From Rhynchopus euleeides (Eukaryota; Euglenozoa; Diplonemea; Diplonemida; Diplonemidae), in assembly GCA_963210315.1 (NCBI GenBank), contig OY723260.1, forward strand, positions 682,001 to 746,000: a stretch of 64,000 nucleotides of DNA, written 5' to 3'. The notes below the pieces were generated by a model. It saw only the letters and a program-made list of their open reading frames with translations. It was not told the origin of the DNA and ran no database searches. Each line of letters starts with the position of its first letter. The first letter of the stretch is position 1. The position numbers and the translations under genes were made by a program. This document shows positions 31,150 through 42,345 of the stretch, piece by piece.

Positions 31150-34100
31150 AGGGTTAACGATTCTTTAGCCGTGCTCGCGTAGCAGCCCCGGTGAGGGGCC
31201 CCACTCTTTCCAGCCGGTAGAAAGTGCAGACCAAGTGGGTCCTCCTAACAAAACAGGGTACCACACTGATACAGTTTTGGCACAGAGGGAGAGAGAGAGA
31301 GAAAGAGAGCCTGGGTGCGTTGACTCCCCTGCTCGGCTGGAGCTTCAGGGGGCAGCACGCCACGCGGGAGGCTCTGAAGTACTTGAGAGGGAGAGAGAGA
31401 GAGAGAGAGGGGGTGCGTGTGTCTGAAGGCCCTCCGCGCAGGTTTTCTTGACTCGATTCGGGGAACCGCGCCCGTCGGAAAGAGGGCCGGCCCCGAAATA
31501 AGAGGCAAGATACTGCAGTTCCCCGCATGCACTGCGAGGTAGGCAAAACGTCCACCGCGCGCCTGTTGTGCTTATGTCAGAGGGGGGGGGGGGAAGAACG
31601 GAAGGAAAGATAGGGAAAAAGAATGTGCAAGAGGCGGGGTGGGGGAGGCGGATAGGGCAATATCGTTTGGGCTTTGTTCGGTTCTGGTTCTGGTTGGTGT
31701 GCAAGAAAGAGGGGGGGGGGGGTGAAGGTAGGGGGATGGGTAAACCGGTAAGCTTTCAGTGGCGCCAGGTGGGAGGAGGCTTTGTAATTCCCTCGTGCGA
31801 CATGAAAGTTAATCAGGGCAAAACAACAGCAACTCCCGCAGCCTGGTGAGGGGGGTTGGATTTGCTGCCCAAAGCGCTGCCGACTATCTTTTTGACACTT
31901 GACAGGAGGCAGTGCAACAGGGCTCAAAACACCGTGTGGCCAGGCGAACTCGGAACAGTAGCCCCTCTAGCCGGGGGGCAGCAAGAGGCACGGACAAATC
32001 GTTCAAAACCGTTCAAAAAAAACACACGCGCGTACCTTCTGGCCACCACACGCTCATTGGAGGGGCTGGGGTGACGGTGTGTTGTGCAGTGCAGGGTGGC
32101 GCAGGACATTGCGCCACCCGCCCCACACTGCATCCATTTATTCTGACTCGAGAGGGCAATGTCTCAGATCTCTTCTGTAAACGGGGAGGGGTGGGGGAGG
32201 TGCACGACGCTGAAGTAAGTGAAGATACATGATGGTCGACATGACGACTTACATCTAACAATTCTTACATGAATTTGCATGGAAGATTGCATGCCGTATC
32301 CGGAAGAATTGCCTGATCTGCATGTAAGTGTTTTCTTGTTGCACGCAAGTTTCATGACATGTCGGCATTACACGTCACTAACTCTGAATGAAACGCTTGG
32401 AAATAGGGGGGTCGCAGTGTTTCTCTCGCAAGAAATGAAGGCGGGTGTTCTGTTCGGTTTCAGATATAAACGCGGGTGTAAGAAAACCCCCACCTTGGGG
32501 CCGAGAGGCCAACGATTTTCTTTGTTGCTACGGTTACACATAGCCGGGTCGCCTTTGGGCAATCGCATGGGAAGGGGGGGGGGCGGGGGTGCAGTATTGT
32601 TGTCAACACCAACCAGGGGTAAAGTTAACGCAGACACGTGCGCCCAAGCGGATTCCTTCCGCTCCGTTTTTCGAAACACACTGCCCAACAACTGTGAAGA
32701 AAACAGATCCGGGATACGTTTCGTTGATCGCACGCTTGCTGTCCCAGGCTGTGCTTTGAGGCCTTGTGAAGTGGCATGAAGGCGCTTGCGTTAAAGCTTC
32801 GGTTGCAGCAGAATGGCATCCGAATCACATTTCGCAGAAAATGGGGGGGGGGGACAGCGAGAGAGCGCTTCTCAGGGAGGGGTGCCGCCTCTCATACAGT
32901 TAAACTCTCGTTCGATTACTGACAGTATGCTTCAGCATGACCAGCACGTGATCTTCTTGATTGGTATTATTGACAACGTGTCGCAGCAGAGACAGCCCCA
33001 CGCTGCGTGGGAGTCCCATCGCCTTGCGGGGGAATCCCGCTTGTTCGTTCAACGTCTCCGGTCTTATAAAGAAAGTACTCATGTGATATAAAACGATTCT
33101 CACGCCAGCTGTTGCGGGTAGCCACTCGGACAGGCGGCCACTGAACATGCTGGCAGTTATTTTTTTTGATAGCAGATTCAAATTTTTCTAGCATAACCCC
33201 TTCCCGCTTGGAATGGTGTGGCACAGGTTCAGCCCGGCCGAAGCCGGGGATCCACAGGGGTGTTTCCTGTTCCTTTTCGACATGTTTCCAAAGATTGCTG
33301 ATTTTTTTGTTGCATTCCATTTCGTCGAGCTCCTTTGGGTGGGGGGTGTGCAAGAAAGAACGGATGTGGTTCAGCGTGTATTGTATGGCGTGTGTCATTC
33401 GTATCAAACTTCTGCTGTACAGCAACTGCCGATTTTACATTTTTTTCTGTTTTTTTTGAGCAGTTTCGATCGGCAAGTCGTCTATGCAGAAACGCAAGAT
33501 GGGAATGACAACCAGCACCACTCGCCTTCTTCCTGAAGGCGGTTTGCACCACCGAGAGTTGACGCCGTTCCCTTTTTTTGGCACCGACAAAACAGTTTTA
33601 CCCGTTACAGAGATTGGTGGGCGGGACCCACCATTCTTGGTGCATGCAAAAAATACCCACACTTATATATAGTGTGATGATGCAATCTCCCAGCTGGCAC
33701 AGACGTGACACAGAACACCTCTGCGGCCATGCCACAGGGCTAATCCTAAATCCGGGGGGGGTCGGGGCCAAAATCCAGTTTTGGGTGTCAAAAAAACGCG
33801 CTAAACAGGGATCCCTGTTTGTGGGTGGTTTTCATGGAGGGGCACACCCACGGTGTTCAGAAAGATGCACGAAAATGTGCGTTTTTGGACTGTTCCGCTC
33901 TCGTCTCGTCATGCCTCCGTCGATGCACCACTCAAAGGCAAAAGTTTTGACGGGGGAGGCGCTGCGGCTCAGGCACATCTGCGCACCTTTCGTATAGCCC
34001 CAGACGGACCGGGATAGAGGAACACTGCAAGGCTTGTTGCATGTGACTCGAAAGGACTTGGGTCCTGGACAGGCATACGCCACGGGGGGGTCTGGGGGGC

Positions 34101-34438
34101 GGAGCCCCCCAGCCGCCGGAGGCCACGGTGGTGAGCGTTTGGATGTTACCTGCAAGAAAACCTGGTTTGGCTAACCCGTGTAGCGGGTTTGGGGGGTTTA
34201 GCTGGGAATAAACAGGAAAAGGGGCGGGTGTCCAGAGGATTCATCATAAAGACGTCATCCCCCACGAGAAACACCTGGTCCACCCATTTTCCCATAAATA
34301 TGTCTCGACCTCACCCCTCGCTGGGAGACCGCACCTCCAGTTTTTCGGACTTTTTCTGGTCGCAGTGTAACGATTCGCGACAGCGGTTTCCACGAGTATG
34401 TTTTTTATCTTACTCCACCAAAATTTTCGTTACTCCTA
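31150..34438. other. 3.3 kb intergenic, no supported gene
   Basis: GA-dinucleotide tracts lie at 31286-31312 and 31386-31411. Bases 31815-31910 match 43705-43800 (CAACTCCCGCAGCCTG ... GACACTTGACAGGAG). Bases 32650-32770 belong to the repeat also at 3640, 43805 and 56515. Bases 34085-34141 hold one CCTCCGGCGGCTGGGGGGC motif. G-tracts occur at 31570, 31705 and 32575. Confidence 0.55.
34085..34141 (-). repeat. Stand-alone copy of the dispersed GC hairpin motif
   Basis: On the minus strand: CACCGTGGCCTCCGGCGGC, then a 9-bp stem (CTGGGGGGC-TCC-GCCCCCCAG) and CCCCCC. Eight copies occur in the window; the others lie at 14646, 45545, 48323, 61760, 61932, 62585 and 62844. This is the only copy not placed in a recognised element. 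Confidence 0.8.
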
Positions 34439-34695
34439 TTAACCCTTTAGGAGTTATCTACACATACACGGTGGACTCCAGCGGGGGTAGGGTAACCCTT
34501 TTCGGGAGTCTCAACTAGGGGGAGTCCAACTCCCGCTAGCGGGAGTCTGACTCCCCCTAGCGGGAGTCTTTTCACCTATTTTCACTCATTTTTCCCATGA
34601 TACCTATGCAATGTGGCACTCGTCACTGAAGTACAGCCACACCAAACGAAACGGACGTTTCCACCCATCCCAGCTCGCAGACCTGATTCACAAAA

Positions 34696-35076
34696 ATGGG
34701 GAAGACGACAACGAAGCCGGCAGCGAAGCCGGCGGCAAAGTCGATTAAGAAGAAGAAGAGTGCAGAGAGTCCCGAGGCTGCGGAGGCGACGAACATTGTG
34801 CATGATTTTTGCACGGCCTTCCCTGTTAAAAAAGGGGGCAGTGTGCTGACACTGGGATCCATTAGAAGGCTCCTAGCAACGGTGTTGAGCAAGGAGCTCC
34901 ACAAGCACAGCACCCAGGTGGCCAACGCAATCATCGCCATGTCTTCCCTGACATGGATAAGTTCGCTGTCAGGGAAGTCGCAACGATGCGGAAGGAGGGC
35001 GCTCTCCGTCATATACAAGGTGGAGGCGAAGTATGGCAAGGTGCAGGATACAAACGTGTCGTCGGGGGCAGCCTGA
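34696..35076 (+). CDS. Small basic histone-tail-like protein of element A
   Basis: 126 residues. The start (MGKTTTKPAAKPAAKSIKKK) is a Lys/Ala/Pro tail like those of histone H1 or H2B. It is followed by a predicted helical core with SIRRLLATVLSKELHKHSTQ, which loosely recalls the H2B C-terminal helix, but no histone family can be claimed. Codon use favours G/C in the third position up to the stop, which supports this frame over an overlapping one at 34953-35249. It lies inside the inverted-repeat element and on the same strand as its second ORF. A similar basic tail is encoded by element B (60689-61387). The role is unknown; DNA binding is inferred from the charge. Confidence 0.5.
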   Translation: MGKTTTKPAAKPAAKSIKKKKSAESPEAAEATNIVHDFCTAFPVKKGGSVLTLGSIRRLLATVLSKELHKHSTQVANAIIAMSSLTWISSLSGKSQRCGRRALSVIYKVEAKYGKVQDTNVSSGAA

Positions 35077-35341
35077 AGCCGCGAATGATCGCGACACGGG
35101 CGAACGGCTTGGCACCGTGGGTCTGGATAGATGCTGGAGTTCGGCCGGGTGAAACCGGAAGTCGCAGCAAAATTTGCCCCCCCAGATTTCTTCCTCAAAC
35201 CCACCCGTGGGCTGATCCGGCCTTGCACGGTGGACTCCAGCGGGGGTAGGGTACCACTACCGGGTTTAACCCTTTTCGGGAGTCTCAACTAGGGGGAGTC
35301 CAACTCCCGCTAGCGGGAGTATAGATCAGCAGTGGGCAACA

Positions 35342-36478
35342 ATGAGGCGATGCGGGGGGCGAGGGCACCGATGCTCACTGTGCGACATCCCAGAAGAACG
35401 CTGGTATCAACAGGTGCATCGATACCCGCACCTGACTCTCTCTGAGATAAAAGAGGCTGGCTACCCCTCCCTCTTGGCAGGTGTGCTTCCCAATGCCCGC
35501 TACGTCACCCCAGCACTCCATGACTGCAAGGGGCTCGCCATGCGGCTGATCAGGGTACTGGATGAGACAACAAAAAAATATTCGACAAGACCTGTACAAA
35601 CCTTGCACTGAATGTGTCGCAGAATGGGACAGGTGCTCAGTTCCGGAAGGTCGTGCTTGCCTGTCACAGGACACACCTACAAGGGCTTGTTCCGCTACCT
35701 CTTTGTCTCCCTTGCAGACCTCATGCATTTCCGGTATGCAGACATCCCCTGGCACTTCTGGGGATGCAAGGATGAGTCAGCCCGGATTCCCTTCTTGCGT
35801 GCTCGGATCTCAGGGCATATATTTCACTGGTTGATGGAGCATGCCGAAAAGGGATCAACGCGCAATGCCTACGTACACAGTCTCCATCATTGGTGGGCTC
35901 CAGAAGATGCAGTGCCTCTGCAGAACAACGACGAATTTGAAGAAGCAGAGAACGGACATCGCAAGAAAGATGCCGTTACAATCGCCAGCTCCGCAACTTA
36001 CGAGAGAGATCTTGCGATGGCAGAAGAGAAGCGGCGCGCATCGGGCATGCCTTGGAAGGTTGCGCACCTGTCGCAGGACGGGATCCTCGGGTATAGAGAA
36101 GTCATTCTGTGTCCGTGTCTGCACACCCGACACGCTCATAGATTGGCTGTGTATGTTCTTTGCACACAGTTGACACAGCTGCAGAAGGGGTTTGTGCACT
36201 GCAACACACAGGACTTCGTTGAACCCATCAGCGCGCCCTACTTCCTGTCCCGGTTCCCCGAAGGACACCGCAAATTATCGCTCTGCTTGTGCAAAATGCC
36301 AATCCCGCTGGGGGCGACTTTCACACCATTCGTGTCATCCGAGGCGACTTTGAGCACGCTTGACCAACGCGCACAGCAGGAGGGGGATGACAGTTCTGAC
36401 GAAGAAGATGAGGCCTGCAGGATGGCTTGTCTTGCCCAAGGTGTAACACAACTACGACAGGCGATGGCCGCACTTTGA
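35342..36478 (+). CDS. Unknown protein of element A, candidate transposase
   Basis: Two in-frame stretches (35342-35611 and 35612-36478) are separated only by one TGA. A predicted 39-nt intron (35594-35632, GTACAA donor, GGACAG acceptor) removes the stop and keeps frame, giving 365 residues. Visible features are a CSLC pair near the start, a Trp/His-rich middle (YADIPWHFWGCKDES, YVHSLHHWW) and an acidic SSDEEDE segment near the C-terminus. No transposase family was recognised. As the largest ORF in an element with inverted repeats, it is the best candidate for the recombinase. It could equally be an inactivated copy with a nonsense mutation. Confidence 0.45.
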
Positions 36479-36833
36479 CACCTCAAATTCTAACCGCTCA
36501 CCTCCGCAGGTGCAGCCGCTACCAGGAGGATAGGTAGGTAGTCCAGAGTCCGGGGAAACTGACAGAAGCAAAACAAGCCCCTCCCCATCCCTCTTCCACC
36601 ATGATTTTACCCCCCACGCCAGTAGACTGTAACTATATCATGGGAAAAATGGATGAAAATAGGTGAAAAGACTCCCGCTAGGGGGAGTCAGACTCCCCCT
36701 AGCGGGAGTATAGACTCCCGCTAGCGGGAGTCTGGACTCCCGCTAGCGGGAGTCTTTGACACCCGCTCAGACTCCCGCTCCCAGACTCCCGCTAGGGCCG
36801 CTGGAGTCCACCGTGTATATGTGTAGATAACTC

Positions 36834-37932
36834 AGATTTTTTTGGCCACTGGCACTTAGGCACTTTCTACTCGGAATTTTTGCCCGATTTTTTTTATGGT
36901 GAACTCGGATGTCGCAGTTCTTTCCACGAACGCCGGAGACAAAAATGGGCACGCCAAAGGGCAAATGTTTGTTGCGAGTGCGAAACTTGGAAAAAAACGG
37001 AAATTTCCGGAAATCGGGATTTTTTTGGGATCTGGGCACTTTGGGTTATTACCTGGGCAAAGTGCCTTCTACTACGACTTTTTCAAGATTTTTTTTATGG
37101 TGAACTGTTCCGAACTCAACGCGTCGTATTCTCGCAAAGAACACACATTTTTCCGGGAAAAAATGCAGTTGCCGGCGAAAGAACATTGTCGGCACTGCCT
37201 GCCCGGCACTTCAAATTGTGGTGACCCGGAAAAAAAATTTTTTTTCGGGAAAAATATGTTCTCGGAAACGGCGAGAACAGCGCATTTCACGACAGAAAAA
37301 ATTCTGAAAAAAATCCAAATTTGAAAAATTTTCCGGCCGAAACCAAATTTCGGACCCACCTATTTTTCGGTTTTTGGTGGTTTCTGGCCACCCGAGGGTC
37401 CTGCACCTGTGGTCACAGAAATGGCCTCGAAACACCCCCAGGCCCCCTAAAAACGCATTTCTGGAAAGATACGCCCCAAAACTGCCCGAAAGGTGCGTCT
37501 GAGTCTGGTGACCCGACCCCACAAACCCTGCATTTTTCACCTTTTTCACCCAAAAATTGGATCTGCAGGCAAAAATCGAGATTTTTTGACTTTTTCACCA
37601 AGTCTCGGCATCGTGAACTGCGCTGTCCTCGTTCTGCCCGAAAAACACATTTTTCGGATTTTTTTCCCGAATCTGGGGGTCCGGTTTGGCCACGTGGCTG
37701 GGCCCGAAAATCAGCCAAAACCATTTTGGGTGGTCATTGGGAGTCGCCTGCCGTGGGAAAAAATATATTTTTCTCACAAAAAAAAGTCGATTCTCGGATC
37801 GTTCTGAAACAACGCGTTTCACCATGAAAAAAAATTCCGATTTTGGTGTAGTAGAAAATTGCTTACTGGGCAAAGTGGCCAGAATTCCGGTTTTTGGGCC
37901 TTCTAAATCGTACCCCCCCGATGTCTAAAGGG
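36834..37932. repeat. T-rich inner part of the second TTAA element
   Basis: Repeated ATTTTTTTTATGGTGAACT units (36887, 37088), with inverted relatives near 37820, and many runs of T or A. No coding frame. A similar TTTTTTTTATGGCGAA unit lies at 24550 in the first TTAA element, which links the two elements. Confidence 0.5.
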
Positions 37933-38247
37933 TTAATCTCCTACACCCCCACTTTTTTCTACTCCTCCCCTACTTTTTTCTACTCCTCCCCCACTTTTTT
38001 TGACTGTAAAAATAATTCGTCTCCGGGATTTTTTTTGAGAGGGTGCAGGAAACTTATTCACAGGGTGCAGGAAACATATTTTCCACTCAGAGGCACACCC
38101 TGGGACCCACTACCCCCCATCCAGGCCAAATAGCACCTAGTTACCACTACTGCCTATAAAGTGATTTTCACTGTTTTTTTCGACTGGGGGGTATTCTCGA
38201 CCCGGGCGGAGTAACTCAAATTGTGGTGTTGTAAGATAAAATCACGA

Positions 38248-38372
38248 ATTACACTCCACAGTAGCCATTTTTGTACTCTCGTATGGGTTTTTTTGCACTC
38301 GTCGCCTTCGGCGACTCGTGCAAAAAAATCCCAAACTCGAGTAAAAAAATGGCTACTTTAGTGTCGTGTAAT
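38248..38372. repeat. 125-bp foldback
   Basis: The arms read ATTACAC ... AGTAGCCATTTTT ... TTTTTTTGCAC and return in inverted order around a TTC turn near 38310 (GTCGCC-TTC-GGCGAC). The arms differ by a few bases and small gaps. Probably a MITE. Confidence 0.7.
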
Positions 38373-38734
38373 TAATAACTATTCCCACACAGGCCCAAAA
38401 ATTTCACCCGTTCCTGCATGGGGCTCCCAGTGGTAAAAAAAACGCGCCAAACAGAGGTAAAAAAAACGCGCTAAACAGGGGAGAAATCTGGGAATTCCTG
38501 ACCCCCGGGTTTGGGTATGAAGTTAGGATTAGCCCTGGCATGCCAACCAACCATCATTTTTTTTGAAGTGGAAGTGACAAACGAAACTCCCTCGGTACAG
38601 AGGCCAAAGAGCATCCCGGTCGTATTTTTCAGCGTTGTTGGGGGCACTTCAAACTTCTTACTTTTTAATACTTCGGGGACTCTACAGGAGTGTAGGTGAA
38701 AGATAAACGACTACTTCGAGACGCTACCCATAGG

Positions 38735-38816
38735 GGGCCTTTGCTCAGCAGTGCAGCAAAGTGAGTCGCCTCACAAAACAGGAGACGACCGACACGGTTC
38801 GACACAGAGCGAAGGC
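38735..38816. mobile_element. 82-bp MITE with 8-bp target duplication (GCCTTCGCTCA family)
   Basis: CCCATAGG flanks both sides (38727-38734 and 38817-38824). The ends are GGGCCTTTGCTC and GAGCGAAGGC. Relatives lie at 57615-57690 (11-bp perfect terminal repeats), 10976-11110, 9330-9400 and 63682-63770. The 8-bp duplication points to mobilisation by a hAT transposase. Confidence 0.7.
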
Positions 38817-38865
38817 CCCATAGGCCGCCCGTAGTGAGCAGGATGTACCTTTTCTCACGGGTAGC

Positions 38866-38966
38866 GTCAGCTGATTGAGGGTGTGAGATGAGGTTTAAAT
38901 ACACACGTCACAAACAGGATTTCAAGGCCGCACTTTCGAAGTCCTGCCAAAGGCAGCGCCACCAGG
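38866..38966. repeat. Diverged partial copy of the 530-bp repeat
   Basis: Starts GTCAGCTGATTGAGGGTGTGA exactly like the two full copies, continues with about 80% identity to the GGCAGCGCCAC region and then stops. Decamers are absent here, so the sharp shared left edge is a true end of the repeat. Confidence 0.75.
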
Positions 38967-39774
38967 GTTGCGAAGGCCCCGATCGGATACCATGTTGATT
39001 GTGCGGTGTTGTTGTGTTTTGTTCCGGCTGGCCTTCATCATAATAGAAAAAAGATAGGGCTGTTTGATCCTTGCCCGGAATTGGCGTACAAAACAACGCC
39101 TTCGAGCCAGCGGGGGGGGGCGGGGGAGGCCAACAATATCTGCATCCACAAAACCGCCTGGGAAAATAGGAAACCCAGATCGGCGAATCCATCTGCCATC
39201 ACAACCCAACCAGCTACAGAACAAGGGAGGGGCGTGGAGGCGGGGGCGTGAGGGGAGGAGGGGCGCCCCCCCTGCCACAGCCGTGCGGGGGTGGGACACC
39301 CCCTAATTTGTGAAGGCACTCACAATGCCTCCTCCTGCGCTTTCTTGCAGAGCGAAGCCCCCCACCCCACCCCACCCCACGGCAGCGTTAAAAAAAACGC
39401 TAAAACTGGTGCCCCTGAAAGGTCCGATTTACGTAGTTTTTACGTAGTTCTTACGTAGTTCATTAGTGGGGAGGACCCTCTTTTTTTTTCACCTATTTTC
39501 CTTTTCCCAGGTTCCCCATTTCCAAGCCCCAGCACGACCTGCGCACTGCTGACGCGGCCCACCTGCACCCCGCACCCCACTCCCCCACCCCCGCTGTCGC
39601 CTTTTCTGTCCACAGAAGCCACAAGGATGGAACCAACCCTTTGTAGAGGGGGGGGCCGGTCCTGTCGTCCTGTGGCTGCTTTGTGGGGCGAGCGCAGCAG
39701 GTTCTCCTTTGCTTCTACGGGCTCTTGCCACAACAGCGTCGCAGCAGTGTGTCTCCGCGTCACCGGATCTGTGC

Positions 39775-40130
39775 GGCCTCGTAGTGGGGGCATTTTGGAG
39801 GTCGAGGTGTCAACCGGCTTCATCTCGAAATGTGGGTCTGGCTCAGGGGCTGGTCCCACCCAGCGGAGTCAAAACCCAGCGGGGGTCCCACCCAGTGGGA
39901 CCCCCTCTTCGGGTGCTCCTAAACCCAGCTCTGTTGAACGTTTGGAATTTGTGCAGCTCGTAGTGGGGCCATTTTAGTGGTCGAGACGCCAAACTTCTCC
40001 TATCAAACCTGGGTCTGGTTCAGGGACTGGTCATGGGAGAAGGTGACTGGGTGGCAGCCAGCCCACAGCACACCCACACCCCACCCTCCCAGCGGGACCC
40101 CCTCCTCGGGTATTCCATAACCCCGTTCTT
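39775..40130. repeat. Satellite array, left part (about 190-bp monomers)
   Basis: About two diverged monomers with the core TTGAACGTTTGGAATTTG, CGTAGTGGGGTCATTTT, GGGTCTGGTTCAGGG and AGCGGGACCCCCTC. The array stops at CCCCGTTCTT and resumes at 41821 after an inserted element. A third array lies at 54070-54905. Confidence 0.7.
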
Positions 40131-41820
40131 CATAGTGTCATAACGGCCGTCATGGAGGGAGTGGATTTTCTGAGAATTCACTACCTCAGTTCCCGCTACC
40201 GAAATATAAAAACGGCCGTTGTCATGTTTTGTTGGCGAAAAAACGGCCGTTTTTTCCCCCCTCCTATTTTCCTTTGGAGATTCGCCTCCTGCTTACCGTA
40301 CCGAGCTGAGGAAACACACTTGACAACTCCCTGTTGCCTGCACATGACATTGGGCACTGTGATTCTCTGTCGACTGTACAAAGAAAAATGGCTTCCGCCC
40401 TGCCTGTCGCTCGACAAGCAGCAGACACCCGAGAGCAGAGAGGAGTGTAGCAGCCCGGTTCGCCCCAGGGTTGTCCCAGAAATCCAGCACACCCTACCCT
40501 CGGAACGTGGTGGCCTAGTCGTAGATCACCCAGGCCCTGCTCGTGACCTCCCCGAAACTGAACAGAGGGGAGGTGGCACCGCAGTTCTGACACCCCTACG
40601 ACTCATGCGGCCGTACGCGCTCGGGCACAGACGGCGGACCGCAAACCAGAAGGACTTCCCTGATTCCGTGCCGTCCCACCTTCTGCGCATGCGGTCGCCA
40701 GCCCAGGCCAGCTCCCCTGCCAGGGGCACTGGGGGGTCGTACTTCCCCACCTCAGACACTTTCTCGATGACATTCTCAATGTCGGTGTACACTGCGTCGA
40801 CAGGGGCACGCCGTTGGCACACCCAGCTGCGCATCGCAGTACTTCTGGAGCCTCGATGCGAGGGGTGCCGTCAGGCGGACGGCGGCCTGCAGGTGGGACT
40901 CGAGCCCAGCGATTTCGTGGGCATCTCTGCCAACCGCAGAAGCGACGCACACGTAGCAGGGCCGCTGTCCTGCAGCGGGCCCGGAAGATTGTATAAATGC
41001 CCGGGGACGTGGTGCAAGGTGCAGATCCACTCAAGCGGTGCAGGTAGTGTGTGTCGGAGAGAAGCGGGATCGCACGGCCGGTGGTGCCGTCTTGCTCGCC
41101 TGCTTCTCCCTCTCAGCTGCGTCAGAGATGTGGCACAGCACATCCTTCAGCGCCAGTGCGGTCGCGAACCCATCCAGCTGGTGCTGCATATTGCCCGGGA
41201 TGATCGCCCGTGCCTTCGGGAATAAATCAGCGAAGGCGGTGTCCTTCTCATCCGGGGTGCTGTCGCCGACATCAAGGGAAAGCTCTGTCGGAAGAGCCCT
41301 GATGCCAGTGAGCGACACCCACCTCTGCCTGCACGGTCATCCACGACACACGTGCCTAGATTGGCCGCAACCATGTTCAGCCCCCCTCGGGACACACTTC
41401 TTGACAGCATCATGCACCATGCCAGCCGGTGATCCGGTGAACAACGCACCCCGGGCGATCCGAAGTTGCAAGCCTGCCACTGAGGGTATCGCACTCCGAC
41501 AGCGCCAGCTGTTTCCCTGGCTCTGCACTTTCAACGCTGCGTTCTTCTTCTTCTTGATATGGCGCGGTCCGTCAAAGTGGTCCACGAAGTCTGAACTCTT
41601 CGCATCATACTTGAAGGCGCGCTCACAATGCTTGCTGCAGGGTATCCCTTGCAGTGGGGAGGCACTCCTGGTGGTGGGATCTCGCCTGCTGACCCACGCC
41701 CCATACAAAATTCCCAGGTAAAAAAACGGCCGTTTTTTAAAATGCTGAAAATCAGCGGCCGTTTTTGCAAGTCCACAAAATACAAGGGATTTTTTAAAAC
41801 GGCCGCTATGCAACCATGAG
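40131..41820 (-). pseudogene. Decayed hAT-like element, relative of the 50138-52732 transposase
   Basis: Broken minus-strand frames align with parts of the transposase at 50138-52732. CSKHC ... HFDGPRH matches its CxxC...H...H finger. RIARGALFTGSPAGMVHDAV matches KIAKGVLYTGITAGAMQGVL. LAWAGDRMRRRWDGTESGKS matches its RWWGNKSEGSYYYWKAM region. Frameshifts separate these pieces, so no product is possible. AACGGCCGT repeats sit at both ends (40141-40255, 41717-41810) as subterminal repeats, and the outer ends (CATAGTGTCATAACGG and its mirrored partner) are inverted. The element lies inside a satellite monomer, with GTTCTT on both sides. Confidence 0.65.
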
Positions 41821-42345
41821 TTCTTTTGAACGTTTGGAAGTAATGCGGATCGTAGTGGGGTCATTTTGTGGGTCTAGGAGCCAAACATCGTCCATGGAAC
41901 GTGACTCTGGTTCAGGGGCTGGTCCTAAGAGAATGTGACTGGGAGGCAGCCACACCCCCACCCACCCAGCCATCGGGACCCCCTCCACGGGTGTTCCAAA
42001 ACCCCGTTCTTTTGAACGTTTGGAATTTGTTCGGATCACAGTGGGGTCACTTTGGTGGTGTGCGAGCCAAGTGTCACCCATGAAACACGGGTCTGGTTCA
42101 GGGGCTGGTCGTGGGTAAGAAGGTGGCTGGGAGGCAGTCAGCCCACACCCACCTCCACCCAGCGGGACCCCCTCCTCGGGTGTTCCAAAACCCCTTTCTT
42201 TTGAACGTTCGGATTTTTTTCGGATCACAGTGGGGTCATTTTGGTGGTGTACGAGCCAAGTTTCACCCATGAAACGTGGGTCTGGTTCAGGGACTGGTCA
42301 TGGGTGAAGGTGCTGGGAGGCAGCCAGCACGCCCACACCCCACCT
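41821..42345. repeat. Satellite array, right part
   Basis: Nearly three monomers start at TTCTTTTGAACG near 41820, 42008 and 42198, a period of about 188-190 bases. It is continuous with 39775-40130 once the inserted element is removed. Confidence 0.8.

Larger units (their letters stand above)
34451..36833. mobile_element. Inverted-repeat DNA element A carrying two ORFs
   Basis: GAGTTATCTACACATA and then CACGGTGGACTCCAGCGG at the left are mirrored at the right end (CCGCTGGAGTCCACCGTG ... TGTAGATAACTC). AG lies outside both ends and may be a 2-bp target duplication. Subterminal GACTCCCGCTAGCGGGAGTC palindromes occur many times at both ends and once more internally at 35229-35325. Two plus-strand ORFs are enclosed. 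I could not place it in a known superfamily. Confidence 0.7.
34439..37936. mobile_element. Second piggyBac-like TTAA element, split by an inverted-repeat element
   Basis: TTAA at 34439-34442 precedes CCCTTTAG, and CTAAAGGG precedes TTAA at 37933-37936. The left terminus is cut after 8 bases by the element 34451-36833. Removing that element and one AG restores CCCTTTAGATTT. The remaining 1.1 kb is T-rich and non-coding. Confidence 0.6.
37937..39774. other. Intergenic with several small repeats
   Basis: Contains the foldback at 38248-38372, the 82-bp MITE at 38735-38816, a partial 530-bp repeat at 38866-38966 and a TACGTAGTT fragment at 39408-39465. No gene is supported. The frame at 38922-39299 ends in residues (PGGAAFGRTSKVRP) like those of the 530-bp repeat (PRGAVLGRTLKVPP), so that repeat may once have been coding. 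Confidence 0.55.

Noticed and set aside
34953-35249. Overlapping frame beginning MDKFAVREVATMRKEG
   Set aside because: The frame at 34696-35076 has better third-position G/C bias through the overlap and ends in a stop within the element.
38922-39299. 125-residue minus-strand protein
   Set aside because: Only its last 15 residues resemble the 530-bp repeat; the rest crosses unrelated low-complexity sequence.
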